Shown in pieces: positions 47,918 to 56,569 of a DNA stretch of 64,000 nt. Location of the stretch: NCBI RefSeq assembly GCF_002531575.1, contig NZ_NWTI01000020.1, forward strand, positions 1-64,000. The letters run 5' to 3'. The notes under the pieces are model-generated. The model worked only from the letters and a program-made list of their open reading frames with translations, was not told where the DNA came from and did no database searches. The number at the start of each line of letters is the position of its first letter. Within the stretch, counting starts at the first letter, position 1. The position numbers and the translations under genes were made by a program. The stretch comes from Bradyrhizobium sp. Y36. Lineage in GTDB: Bacteria; Pseudomonadota; Alphaproteobacteria; Rhizobiales; Xanthobacteraceae.

Positions 47918-49393
47918 ATGCGCCGTCCAGCCTTTTCCAGTTTGTTTCTTGCCTCCGGCCTTCTTGCCCTCACGCAGCTGATGACACCGACGGACGCCGC
48001 CGCCGAAGCGCGGCTTGCGCTGGTGATCGGCCAGTCCGCCTATCGCACCGTGCCCGAGCTGCCCAACGCCGCCAACGACGCCAAGGGCATGACCGAGCTG
48101 CTCGGCAATGCCGGCTTCACCGTCACCACGGCCGCCAATCTGGCGCAGAACGAGATGCGCGCGGCGATCTCGGATTTCGCCGGCAAGGTCAGCGCCAGCG
48201 GCGCCGACACGGTGGCGCTGGTGTTCTATGCCGGCCATGGCCTGCAGATCGACGGCGAGAACTATCTCGTTCCCGTCGACCTCGATCCCAAGCGCGAAGC
48301 CGACATTCCGCTCCAGGGCGTACGGCTGAACGATCTGCTCAACACGCTCGGCGCGCTGCCGACGCGGGCGCGCATCTTCATGCTCGATGCCTGCCGCAAC
48401 AATCCGTTCCCCGCACTGAGCGGCGCCGGCCACGGCCTTGCGATCGTCGACACCAAGGCCGGCGCGCCCGGCTCCTTCATCTCCTATTCGACCTCGCCCG
48501 GCGCCGAAGCCGAGGACGGCTCCGGCATCGACAGCCCCTACACCACGGCCGCGCTGACCGTCGCCAAGCAGCCCAATCTGCCGATCGAGGAGGTGTTCAA
48601 GCGCATCCGCGTCGCCGTCGCGCAATCGACCGACGGCCGGCAGATCCCCTGGGAAAGTTCCTCGCTGACCACCGACTTCAGGTTCTTCGGCGAGAGCAGC
48701 GGCAGCACGCCTGCCCTTCCCGGCACATCCGCGATGGCGCTCGCCAGCGGCACGCGCAGCGTCGAGGACTGGCGCAAGACCCTGCAGGGCAAACCGGCGA
48801 CGGCGGCCTATGAGCTCGTGATCACCGACGACACCGTCGAGGCGTATCAGGCCTATATCGAGCTGTACGCGCAGGACACCCGCACGCCGCGCGTGCGCAC
48901 CGTGCTGGAACGGCGGCGCCAGATGCTGGCCTGGGAGCGCGCCACCGCGATCAACACCCGCGCCTCGTTCGAGGCCTATCTCGCCAACTGGGACAACAGC
49001 GACCTCGCCGCGACTGCGCGCCGGCTGCTGCTCCGCGTCCAGAACCGCAATTATGGCGTGCCTGTCGCCGCCGTGGCGACCCCGGTCGCGGTCGCGATGG
49101 CGCCGACCTGTCCGTGCTCGACGCCAACGGCACCGGCAACGCCGATCAATCCGAGCGTCGCGCCCGTGATCAAGAAGCGCGTCGACGACACGCCGCCCAA
49201 GCGCAAGGTGGTCGAGACGCCGCCGAAGCGCCGCCCGCCGCCCGAGGAAGTGGTCTACGAGCGCGCACCGCCCCCCGGCCCGCCGCCCGGCGCCGTCATG
49301 CAAGGCGTCGGCATTGGTATCGGCATCGGCATGGGAATGGGTGGCCGCGGCGGGGGCGATCATTATCGCGGCGACTACAACCGCAGGTACTAA
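47918..49393 (+). CDS. Exported caspase family protein (peptidase C14)
   Basis: A 491-residue protein. A signal peptide ends near DAAAEA (about 26-31). The caspase-like domain (about 32-225) has ARLALVIGQSAYRTVPEL, catalytic His107 in FYAGHGLQ and Cys159 in MLDACRNNPFP. A helical region with EAYQAYIELYAQDTRTPRVR follows. The C-terminus is low-complexity: Pro/Lys-rich (about 405-455), then a Gly-Ile/Met repeat (GVGIGIGIGMGMGGRGGG) and RRY end. Role unknown; an envelope location is likely. Confidence 0.9.
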   Translation: MRRPAFSSLFLASGLLALTQLMTPTDAAAEARLALVIGQSAYRTVPELPNAANDAKGMTELLGNAGFTVTTAANLAQNEMRAAISDFAGKVSASGADTVALVFYAGHGLQIDGENYLVPVDLDPKREADIPLQGVRLNDLLNTLGALPTRARIFMLDACRNNPFPALSGAGHGLAIVDTKAGAPGSFISYSTSPGAEAEDGSGIDSPYTTAALTVAKQPNLPIEEVFKRIRVAVAQSTDGRQIPWESSSLTTDFRFFGESSGSTPALPGTSAMALASGTRSVEDWRKTLQGKPATAAYELVITDDTVEAYQAYIELYAQDTRTPRVRTVLERRRQMLAWERATAINTRASFEAYLANWDNSDLAATARRLLLRVQNRNYGVPVAAVATPVAVAMAPTCPCSTPTAPATPINPSVAPVIKKRVDDTPPKRKVVETPPKRRPPPEEVVYERAPPPGPPPGAVMQGVGIGIGIGMGMGGRGGGDHYRGDYNRRY

Positions 49394-49445
49394 GCCGATC
49401 CTATCATGATCATCGCTTCGGCTCGCGCCCACGCGCGGGCCGATT

Positions 49446-49793
49446 TTATTGCGACAACGCCGGATGGTCGCGCTGCACGGCCTCCCGGATCCAGTCGGCC
49501 TGGATCGCGCGAAACAGGATCTGCGCCGTCTTGAGATCATTGGCCTTCATGCAGAGATCGACGATGCGGCGCACCGCGTCGTCGCGCATCAGCTCGTCGG
49601 AAATCTTCATCGCGATTTCCATCGCGACGCGGGCCGCACGGTCGTAGCGCTCGCTCTGCGCCGGGCCCGCCGCGCTCGCGGCGGCGGCATCGCAGATCGC
49701 GCGAATGCGCGCGGCGGCATCGATGTCGCCGAGCGGTGCTTCGATCGCCTCGTCCCAGATGTCCTGTCGCGTCTTTTGCGCGAACCAGCGCAT
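49446..49793 (-). CDS. Conserved small helical protein of unknown function
   Basis: A 115-residue soluble, helical protein (AARIRAICDAAAASAAG, DDAVRRIVDLCMKANDLKTA). I recognise no named family. The ATG at 49793 is preferred over one 30 bases upstream because GGAG lies 6 bases before it. It lies 50 bases after the caspase-like gene on the opposite strand, so the two converge, and follows the FAD-dehydrogenase gene (stop at 49845 lies upstream). Confidence 0.65.
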   Translation of the reverse strand: MRWFAQKTRQDIWDEAIEAPLGDIDAAARIRAICDAAAASAAGPAQSERYDRAARVAMEIAMKISDELMRDDAVRRIVDLCMKANDLKTAQILFRAIQADWIREAVQRDHPALSQ

Positions 49794-49844
49794 TGCCCGC
49801 TCCGTGGCTGATGGAGCGAGCATAAAGGGCGCCTGGCCTGCGCG

Positions 49845-51269
49845 CTACGCCTCCGGCACGATCTTGCCGGGATTGAGGATGTTGAGCGGATCGAGCGCGT
49901 GCTTCAGCGCGCGCATGGCCTCGATCGCCTCGGGGCCGAGTTCCGCCTTGAGGTATTTCTGCTTGCCCTGGCCGATGCCATGCTCGCCGGTGCAGGTGCC
50001 GTCCATCGACTGCGCGCGCTCGACCAGGCGGTGCATGAACTCCTCGCCGCGCGCCATCTCGGCGGCGTCGTTGGTGTCACAGACCAGCGAGCAGTGGAAA
50101 TTGCCGTCGCCGACATGGCCGACGATCGGCGACAGCAGATTGAGGCGCTTGAGATCCTCTTCGGTCTCGCTGACGCAATCGGCCAGCCGCGAGATCGGCA
50201 CGCAGACGTCGGTCGCGACCACGCCGATGCTGTCGCCGGGCCGCAGTGCCTTCACCGACCAATAGGCGTCGTGCCGCGCCTGCCACAGCTTGGTGCGATC
50301 CTCGGGCTTCGTGGTCCAGGAGAAATCGCCGCCGCCGCACTCTTTGGCGATCTCGCCGAAGGCCTTGGACTGCTCGGCCACCTCGATCTCGCTGCCATGG
50401 AATTCCATCAGCAGCAGCGGCGTCTCGGGCAGCGTCAGCTTGGAATATGCGTTGCAAGCCTTCACCTGCGCGGCATTGAGCAGTTCGATGCGCGCCACGG
50501 GAATGCCGGTCTGGATCGCCAGGATCACGGCCTGACAGGCGCCGTGCACGGTCTCGAACGACACCGCACCGGCCGCGATCGTCTCGGGGATGCCGCGCAG
50601 GCGGATGGTCAATTCCGAGATGATGCCGAGCGTGCCTTCGGCGCCGACGAACAGATGCGTCAGGTCATAGCCCGCAGACGACTTCTTGGCGCGTGTGCCC
50701 GTCGTGATGATCTCGCCATCGCCGCGCACCACCTTCAGCGCCAGCACGCTGTCGCGCATGGTGCCGTAACGGACCGCGTTGGTGCCGGAGGCGCGGGTCG
50801 AGGCCATGCCGCCGAGCGAGGCGTCGGCGCCGGGATCGATCGGGAAGAACAGGCCCTGGTCGCGCAGGTGCTCGTTGAGCGCCTTGCGGGTGACGCCGGG
50901 CTGGATCACGCAATCGAGGTCCTCGGCATGGACCGCGAGCACCTTGTTCATGTCGCGCAGGTCGATCGAGATACCGCCGGCCGGCGCGTTGACCTGGCCC
51001 TCGAGCGAGGTGCCGGTCCCGAAGGGGATGACGGGGACGCGGTTCTTGGCGCAGATCCGCACCACGTCCTGAATGTCGGCGGTCTCCTGCGCCATCACCA
51101 CGCCATCAGGCGGCTGGTTGGGGATCCAGGTGGTGGTATGGCCGTGCTGCTCGCGGACGGCCTGCGAGGTGATGAGGCGGTTGCCGAAGCGTGCGGCAAG
51201 CTGCTCCAGCGCGCTTGCGAGGGCTTTCGGCTCCGGCCGCGGCGGATTATTGGTGATGGTCGTACCCAC
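49845..51269 (-). CDS. FAD-binding oxidase/dehydrogenase (GlcD or D-lactate dehydrogenase type)
   Basis: A 474-residue flavoprotein. The FAD-binding PCMH domain has VIPFGTGTSLEGQVN and PGADASLGGMASTRASGTNA. The C-terminal FAD-oxidase domain has HVGDGNFHCSLV and GEHGIGQGKQKYL and ends NPGKIVPEA. It should oxidise a D-2-hydroxyacid such as D-lactate or glycolate and feed electrons to the respiratory chain. It starts with GTG at 51269, with GGGAGG 6 bases upstream. The thioesterase gene upstream is divergent. Confidence 0.93.
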   Translation of the reverse strand: MGTTITNNPPRPEPKALASALEQLAARFGNRLITSQAVREQHGHTTTWIPNQPPDGVVMAQETADIQDVVRICAKNRVPVIPFGTGTSLEGQVNAPAGGISIDLRDMNKVLAVHAEDLDCVIQPGVTRKALNEHLRDQGLFFPIDPGADASLGGMASTRASGTNAVRYGTMRDSVLALKVVRGDGEIITTGTRAKKSSAGYDLTHLFVGAEGTLGIISELTIRLRGIPETIAAGAVSFETVHGACQAVILAIQTGIPVARIELLNAAQVKACNAYSKLTLPETPLLLMEFHGSEIEVAEQSKAFGEIAKECGGGDFSWTTKPEDRTKLWQARHDAYWSVKALRPGDSIGVVATDVCVPISRLADCVSETEEDLKRLNLLSPIVGHVGDGNFHCSLVCDTNDAAEMARGEEFMHRLVERAQSMDGTCTGEHGIGQGKQKYLKAELGPEAIEAMRALKHALDPLNILNPGKIVPEA

Positions 51270-51354
51270 GGAATTCCTCCCGACAGAAGAACCGTGGCAA
51301 AGGACATAAAGCCGGTCAAGTCAAGCGACCGGACGCATAGCTAGGGAATGAAGC

Positions 51355-51861
51355 ATGCCGGAGAGTGCCGCCACCGCCCCGACGCCTGAGCCGTTCCGCG
51401 CCTCGATCATGCAGATCGAGCCGCAATGGATCGACTATAACGGCCATCTCAACATGGCCTATTACAACGTGATGTTCGACCGCGCGATCGACCAGTTCTG
51501 GAGCGAACTCGGGATCGGACCTGCTTACATGAAGGAGCGGGGCGGCTCGACCTTCACCGCCGAATGCCATGTGCGGTATCTGCGCGAGATCCATCTCGGC
51601 GATCCCGTGCAGGTCCTGGTCTGGCTGCTCGAGGCCGATGACAAGCGACTGCATACGTTCGAGGAGATGCGGCACGCGGAGGAAGGCTGGCTGTCGGCGA
51701 CGTCGGAGAACATGTCGCTGCACATGGACATGAAAGCCCGGCGCGTGGCGCCGTTTCCGCCCGATATTCGCGCGCGCATCGCTGCGGTCACCAAGGCCCA
51801 CAGCGCCGTGGCGCGCCCCGAGGGCATCGGCCGGAACGTGGCGATGCCCTCCAAGCGGTAA
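51355..51861 (+). CDS. Acyl-CoA thioesterase of the hotdog (4HBT) fold
   Basis: A 168-residue single-domain thioesterase. The active-site segment WIDYNGHLNMAYYNVMFDRA lies at about 24-43, with RYLREIHLGDPVQVLVWLLE as the long strand and a third strand GWLSATSENMSLHMD. It would hydrolyse an acyl-CoA; the chain is unknown. It is divergent from the FAD dehydrogenase gene, 85 bases apart. Confidence 0.9.
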   Translation: MPESAATAPTPEPFRASIMQIEPQWIDYNGHLNMAYYNVMFDRAIDQFWSELGIGPAYMKERGGSTFTAECHVRYLREIHLGDPVQVLVWLLEADDKRLHTFEEMRHAEEGWLSATSENMSLHMDMKARRVAPFPPDIRARIAAVTKAHSAVARPEGIGRNVAMPSKR

Positions 51862-51864
51862 CCG

Positions 51865-52038
51865 CTAGACCCTGTTGCGGCCGCGGGCCAAGCCGACCAC
51901 GGCCGAGACCAGGAACAGAACCACGGCGATGAAGAAGATGATCTTGGCGATCTCGATCGAGGCGCCGGCGATGCCGCCGAAGCCCAGGATGCCGGCGATC
52001 AGTGCGATAACCAGAAACGTCACAACCCAGCCTAGCAT
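51865..52038 (-). CDS. DUF1328 family small membrane protein
   Basis: A 57-residue protein that is almost all membrane: two segments at about 3-22 and 29-49, with GWVVTFLVIALIAGILGFGG and a basic end (RGRNRV). Sequence and size match DUF1328 (YtjA-like) proteins, often stress-induced. It converges with the thioesterase gene, whose stop lies only 3 bases away. Confidence 0.9.
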   Translation of the reverse strand: MLGWVVTFLVIALIAGILGFGGIAGASIEIAKIIFFIAVVLFLVSAVVGLARGRNRV

Positions 52039-52276
52039 GGTCAAACCCTCGTCTTGATGTCTGTCTGCGATCGGCGCGGCTGGCCGCGCCACCTGTCCAG
52101 ACAATCTCCACGCGGGAACGATGGTTCCGGCACGCCTGACCTCGAAATTCGCGCCGGCTGCTGGAACAAATTCCGGCCGCCACGCACGTGGAAAACCTGC
52201 TTTCGCCGCCCCATATAGGCACCAATCCCTGTTAGAAGGCTCCCTTCCACTTCCCCGCGGTGCCATCGTGGGGTCA

Positions 52277-54859
52277 ATGATTCGCATGACCGAGCCAAGC
52301 AAGATCACAGCCGTCCCCGACCACCAGCCCGCAGCCGGCGGCATCGCCGCGCGTGCGCGCGCCTCCGTGGGCCCGAAATACCTGACCGGGCTCAATCCGG
52401 AGCAGCGCGAGGCGGTGGAGACGCTGGATGGCCCGGTCCTGGTGCTGGCCGGCGCCGGCACCGGCAAGACGCGCGTGCTGACGACGCGTATCGCCCACAT
52501 CCTCAGCCAGGGTCGCGCCCGCCCCGCCGAGATCCTGTCGGTGACCTTCACCAACAAGGCCGCGCGCGAGATGAAGCACCGGCTCGGCCAGATGCTCGGC
52601 CACGCCGTCGAGGGCATGCCCTGGCTCGGCACCTTCCACTCCATCGGCGGCCGCATCCTGCGTGTCCATGCCGAGCTGGCGCAGTTGAAGTCGAACTTCA
52701 CCGTGCTCGACGTCGACGATCAGGTGCGGCTGCTCAAGCAGTTGCTGCAGGCCGAGAACATCGACGACAAGCGCTGGCCCGCGCGCATGCTGGCCGGCCT
52801 GATCGACGGCTGGAAGAACCGCGGCCTGATGCCCTCCCAGGTGCCATCCGGCGAAGCCGCCACCTTTGCCAACGGCAAGGGCGGCAAGCTCTATGCGAGC
52901 TATCAGGAGCGGCTGAAGATCTTGAATGCCGCGGATTTCGGCGATCTGCTGCTCGAGAACATCCGCATCTTCCGCGAGCACCCCGACATCCTCAGGCAGT
53001 ACCAGCAGCGCTTCAAATACATCCTGGTCGACGAATATCAGGACACCAACGTCGCGCAATATCTCTGGCTGCGGCTGCTGTCGCAGGCGCCGTCTTCCAA
53101 CGCGTCATTGCCGGGCTTGACCCGGCAATCCATCGCTTCTTCAGAAGATGGATCACCGGGTCTCGACGCTTCGCGTCGGCCCGGTGACGACGAGAATGGT
53201 GATGCGCGTCCCCCCGCGAACGAAAAGCCTCACGTCAAGAACATCTGCTGCGTCGGTGACGACGACCAGTCGATCTACGGCTGGCGCGGCGCCGAGGTCG
53301 ACAACATCCTGCGCTTCGATCACGATTTCCCCGGCGCCAAGGTGATCCGCCTCGAGCGCAACTACCGCTCGACCGGCCACATCCTCGCGGCCGCCTCGCA
53401 TCTGATCGCGCACAACGAAGGCCGGCTCGGCAAGACGCTGCGCACCGAGGACCACGACGGCGAGAAGGTCACGGTCACGGGCTCGTGGGATTCCGAGGAG
53501 GAAGCCCGCGGCATCGGCGAGGAGATCGAACAAATCCAGCGCAAGGGCGAGAAGCTCAACGAGATCGCCATTCTCGTGCGCGCCTCCTACCAGATGCGCG
53601 AGTTCGAAGATCGTTTCGTCACGCTCGGCCTGCCCTATCGCGTCATCGGCGGCCCGCGCTTCTACGAGCGCGCCGAAATCCGCGACGCGCTGGCTTACCT
53701 GCGCGTCATCAATTCGCCGGCCGACGATCTCGCTTTCGAGCGCATCGTCAACACGCCCAAGCGCGGCCTCGGCGATGCCACCGTGCAGATGCTGCACGAC
53801 CATGCCCGCAAGCGCCGCATCCCGTTGCTCGAGGCGGCCCGGGCCGTGGTCGAGACCGACGAGCTGAAGCCGAAGGCGCGCGGCAGCTTGCGCGATCTCG
53901 TCGCGCAGTTCGACCGCTGGCGCGCCCAGCGCGAAGTCACCGCGCACACCGATCTCGCCCAGATCGTGCTCGACGAGAGCGGCTATACCGAGATGTGGCA
54001 GAAGGACCGTTCGGCGGATGCCGCCGGCCGGCTGGAGAACCTGAAAGAGCTGGTGCGCTCGATGGAGGAGTTCGAGAACCTGCAAGGGTTCCTGGAGCAC
54101 ATCTCGCTGGTGATGGACCGCGAGGGCGGCGCGGAAGAGGACGCAGTGTCGCTGATGACGCTGCATTCGGCCAAGGGGCTCGAATTCGACAACGTGTTCC
54201 TGCCCGGCTGGGAGGAAGGCCTGTTCCCGAGCCAGCGCACGCTGGACGAACAGGGCCGCGCCGGCCTCGAAGAGGAGCGCCGGCTCGGCCATGTCGGCCT
54301 GACCCGCGCCCGCCGCCGCGCCATGATCTATTTCGCGACTAACCGGCGCATCCATGGCACCTGGTCGACCACGATCCCGTCGCGCTTCCTCGATGAATTG
54401 CCGGCGGCCAATGTGGAGATTACCGAATCCAAGGGCGGCTCGGCCTGGGGCGGCACCGGCGGCTACGGTGCCTCGCGCTTCGACGACATGGAGGCGTTCG
54501 GCTCCACCTATTCCACACCGGGCTGGCAACGTGCTCAGGCCAACCGCAACCGCGGCGGGGGCCGCAATGGCGGCGGCCGGAGCGGCGGCTTCGAGGAAGA
54601 GGCCGCGACGTTCTCATCCTCGTCGTCCGGACCGGATTTTGGCAGCTTCTCCTCGCGCCGGCGCGGGCCGCTGACCATCGAGGGCGAGTTGGTCGCCAAA
54701 TCCACCGGCACAACGTCCGAATTCTCACTGTCCGACCGCGTCTTCCACCAGAAATTCGGCTACGGAAGCGTCACCAAGATCGACGGCAACAAGCTCACCA
54801 TCGCCTTCGACAAGGCCGGCGAGAAGAAGGTCGTGGACAGTTTTGTGCAGCGAGCGTGA
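52277..54859 (+). CDS. uvrD: ATP-dependent DNA helicase UvrD/PcrA type, with repeat-encoded insertion
   Basis: An 860-residue superfamily 1A helicase for repair and replication. It has Walker A GAGTGKT (59-65), motif II DEYQDTN (about 251-257), motif III GDDDQSIYGWRGA, motifs IV-VI (ARRRAMIYFATNRR region) and a C-terminal Gly-rich linker. It ends in a Tudor-like end RVFHQKFGYGSVTKI. Between motifs II and III, residues about 276-306 (SLPGLTRQSIASSEDGSPG and onward) are encoded by a palindromic repeat (53103-53192). All helicase motifs remain intact. The ATG at 52277 or 52286 begins the protein. Confidence 0.93.
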   Translation: MIRMTEPSKITAVPDHQPAAGGIAARARASVGPKYLTGLNPEQREAVETLDGPVLVLAGAGTGKTRVLTTRIAHILSQGRARPAEILSVTFTNKAAREMKHRLGQMLGHAVEGMPWLGTFHSIGGRILRVHAELAQLKSNFTVLDVDDQVRLLKQLLQAENIDDKRWPARMLAGLIDGWKNRGLMPSQVPSGEAATFANGKGGKLYASYQERLKILNAADFGDLLLENIRIFREHPDILRQYQQRFKYILVDEYQDTNVAQYLWLRLLSQAPSSNASLPGLTRQSIASSEDGSPGLDASRRPGDDENGDARPPANEKPHVKNICCVGDDDQSIYGWRGAEVDNILRFDHDFPGAKVIRLERNYRSTGHILAAASHLIAHNEGRLGKTLRTEDHDGEKVTVTGSWDSEEEARGIGEEIEQIQRKGEKLNEIAILVRASYQMREFEDRFVTLGLPYRVIGGPRFYERAEIRDALAYLRVINSPADDLAFERIVNTPKRGLGDATVQMLHDHARKRRIPLLEAARAVVETDELKPKARGSLRDLVAQFDRWRAQREVTAHTDLAQIVLDESGYTEMWQKDRSADAAGRLENLKELVRSMEEFENLQGFLEHISLVMDREGGAEEDAVSLMTLHSAKGLEFDNVFLPGWEEGLFPSQRTLDEQGRAGLEEERRLGHVGLTRARRRAMIYFATNRRIHGTWSTTIPSRFLDELPAANVEITESKGGSAWGGTGGYGASRFDDMEAFGSTYSTPGWQRAQANRNRGGGRNGGGRSGGFEEEAATFSSSSSGPDFGSFSSRRRGPLTIEGELVAKSTGTTSEFSLSDRVFHQKFGYGSVTKIDGNKLTIAFDKAGEKKVVDSFVQRA
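53103..53192. repeat. REP-type palindromic element inside the helicase gene
   Basis: Left arm CGTCATTGCCGGGCTTGACC with CGGCAATCCATC, small loop GCTTCTTCAG, then GATGGATCACCGGG, an inner hairpin (CGACGC/GCGTCG) and an end CCCGGTGACGACG. The arms form an imperfect palindrome of the same general type as the copies at 39598 and 63304. It adds about 30 codons in frame to uvrD. Confidence 0.85.
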
Positions 54860-54872
54860 GCAGCCTCTCCGC

Positions 54873-55700
54873 TCAGCCGTTCAAGATATCGGCTCCCTGG
54901 TCGTAAATCAGCTGGTCGACATGCCCGGCACCGGGCGCGATCTGAAGTCTCCAGCCGAGTGTGACACCGAGACTCCTGGCCAGCTCCGTACAGTGTCGGA
55001 AATGCCAGAGACCGCGCGCAAGGCGATGAGGCCCCTGCGCCATCGCCTCGTCCCAGCGCGGCAGATCAGGGGCGTCCGGATCGTTATCGGCGTCGCCCAG
55101 CAGGATGACCAAGGGGCGCGTCAGATATCTGCGCAGATGAGCTTCGTCGAGCCCGATCCCTCCCATGCCGTCCGGATAGTCCTTGGCGAGATCAGGCAGC
55201 ATGTAGCATCCGCAATTGGCGGCAACGGCGAGATCGACGGACGACGCCTCGTTCAAAGCAAGATAACGCAGCACAAACTGCGCGCCCGCCGAGTTACCGA
55301 ACAGGCCGAAGCTATTCCGGCTGGACCCGATCGAACGTCGAACATCGTGAAACAGCCGGTCGATCACCCCGAAACTCCAGTGATCACGCGGCAGGACCGC
55401 GTTGTCCGGCGGCGGCCGCCGCACACCGCCGAAATTGTAGGCGTGGACACTCGGGAATTGATCCGGATCGAACTCCGGAACCAGCACGATTTGCCCATTG
55501 CGTTCGGCTTGAGGCGCGAGCAGATCGCGAAACGCTGCCGCGGCACGATCGACGCCATGCATCGCCACAATGATGCGCGTGTGCCGATTGCTCGATCCAG
55601 GGCAGAATGAAAAAACCCGCATCGAGCGGGGCAATGGGGCGGCGCCATCGTCGCGAAACAGGAACGAGCCGGCGCCCTCCGCCAAAGTCAATTCGCTCAA
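54873..55700 (-). CDS. Alpha/beta hydrolase (feruloyl esterase/PHB depolymerase-like)
   Basis: A 275-residue hydrolase. The nucleophile Ser is in FGLFGNSAGAQFVLR (GNSAG elbow). ILLGDADNDPDAPDL is likely to carry the acid, and AGHVD near the end supplies the His. IIVAMHGVDRAAAAFR resembles the oxyanion region of esterase/depolymerase proteins. The start is read as TTG at 55700 because GAGGAGG lies 7 bases upstream; a start further upstream would overlap the next gene. It converges with uvrD and diverges from the HicB-like gene. Confidence 0.8.
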   Translation of the reverse strand: MSELTLAEGAGSFLFRDDGAAPLPRSMRVFSFCPGSSNRHTRIIVAMHGVDRAAAAFRDLLAPQAERNGQIVLVPEFDPDQFPSVHAYNFGGVRRPPPDNAVLPRDHWSFGVIDRLFHDVRRSIGSSRNSFGLFGNSAGAQFVLRYLALNEASSVDLAVAANCGCYMLPDLAKDYPDGMGGIGLDEAHLRRYLTRPLVILLGDADNDPDAPDLPRWDEAMAQGPHRLARGLWHFRHCTELARSLGVTLGWRLQIAPGAGHVDQLIYDQGADILNG

Positions 55701-55776
55701 TTGCTTGCCTCCTCGGATGAGGTATTCATAAGTGAAGCAAATCCTGCTGCACACCCTCACGGCCCCCAGTCCTGCC

Positions 55777-56064
55777 ATGCCTCACTACGTCGCCATCATT
55801 GAAGACGCCGGCCCGGATGACGCCGTCAGCCTGTGGTTTCCGGACCTGCCCGGCTGCATTTCCGGCGGCGACGATGTCGACGAGGCCCTGGAGAATGCGC
55901 CCGAGGCGCTGGCGTTCTATGTGCAGGAGCTGACCGCGGACGGCCATCAGCTTCCCCCGGCCCGGACGCTGGACGAGCTCAAGGCCGACCCTGAGTTTGC
56001 CGACGATCTGGGAAAACACACGGCCGTCCTGATCGAGTGGCCTCCCCTCGATGCCGCGAAGTGA
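55777..56064 (+). CDS. HicB-like antitoxin-family protein without partner
   Basis: A 95-residue protein with the HicB N-terminal RNase H-like pattern: HYVAIIEDAGPDDAVSLWFP, DLPGCISGGDDVDEALENAPEALAFYV. It ends without a clear DNA-binding domain. No HicA-type toxin (small protein with a conserved His) is encoded on either side, so it is an orphan member that need not be an antitoxin. The ATG at 55777 begins the first strand. Confidence 0.85.
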   Translation: MPHYVAIIEDAGPDDAVSLWFPDLPGCISGGDDVDEALENAPEALAFYVQELTADGHQLPPARTLDELKADPEFADDLGKHTAVLIEWPPLDAAK

Positions 56065-56152
56065 GGACTGTTCGCCGCACTCGCCGAACTCTCGACAGAT
56101 CTCCCCCGAACAGGCCTTGACCATCGCGAACTTCCCCGTATCAGATGCGGCC

Positions 56153-56569
56153 ATGGTCCGGGGCTCCGTCACATTGATCGTGCTTGCATTGGGGATGCCG
56201 TCGCTTGCGGCGGCTGAGACCATGAGCTTTGGAGATTCGATCGGGCTCCTGGCCAAGAGCTGCGGTGCGGAAATCGTCGCCAATTGCCGCGGCGTCAACC
56301 CGGACTCGACCCGCCTGAAGGAGTGCCTGTCGCGCAACCGCGACGTGCTGTCGCCGCAGTGCGCGAGCGACTATCTCGGCGCCTTCGACGCCATCCAGAA
56401 GCGCGTCGCCGCGCGCGTCACGGTGGCGAATGCCTGCCAGCGCGAGATCGTCAAGGTCTGCGGCGGCTCGACCAAGGAGACCAGCAAGTCGATCCCCTGC
56501 CTGGTCTCGACGCCCAAGGGCATCAGCAACAACTGCCTGAAGGCCGTCGACGATGCGGGGTATCGCTGA
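56153..56569 (+). CDS. Cysteine-rich repeat exported protein
   Basis: A 138-residue protein. A signal peptide (MVRGSVTLIVLALGMPSLAAAE) precedes a mature part with eight cysteines in a spaced pattern (CGAEIVANCRG, LKECLSRNRDVLSPQC, CQREIVKVCGG, CLVSTPKGISNNC). This matches the cysteine-rich repeat family of alphaproteobacteria. Periplasmic location likely; function unknown. Its stop overlaps the OmpA-like start (TGATG), so the two are coupled. Confidence 0.85.
   Translation: MVRGSVTLIVLALGMPSLAAAETMSFGDSIGLLAKSCGAEIVANCRGVNPDSTRLKECLSRNRDVLSPQCASDYLGAFDAIQKRVAARVTVANACQREIVKVCGGSTKETSKSIPCLVSTPKGISNNCLKAVDDAGYR

Noticed and set aside
47507..49540. 677-codon minus-strand open frame opposite the caspase-like gene
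   Set aside because: Composition is a mirror of the real gene, which has a signal peptide, catalytic residues and a ribosome site.
52090..52140. GGAAC-containing palindrome upstream of the DUF1328 gene as an EcfG promoter
   Set aside because: No CGTT at the required 16-17 base distance on the minus strand; best fit has two mismatches in the -10 part.
55777..56064. A complete HicAB toxin-antitoxin system
   Set aside because: No HicA-type frame is present on either side in any frame I can see.
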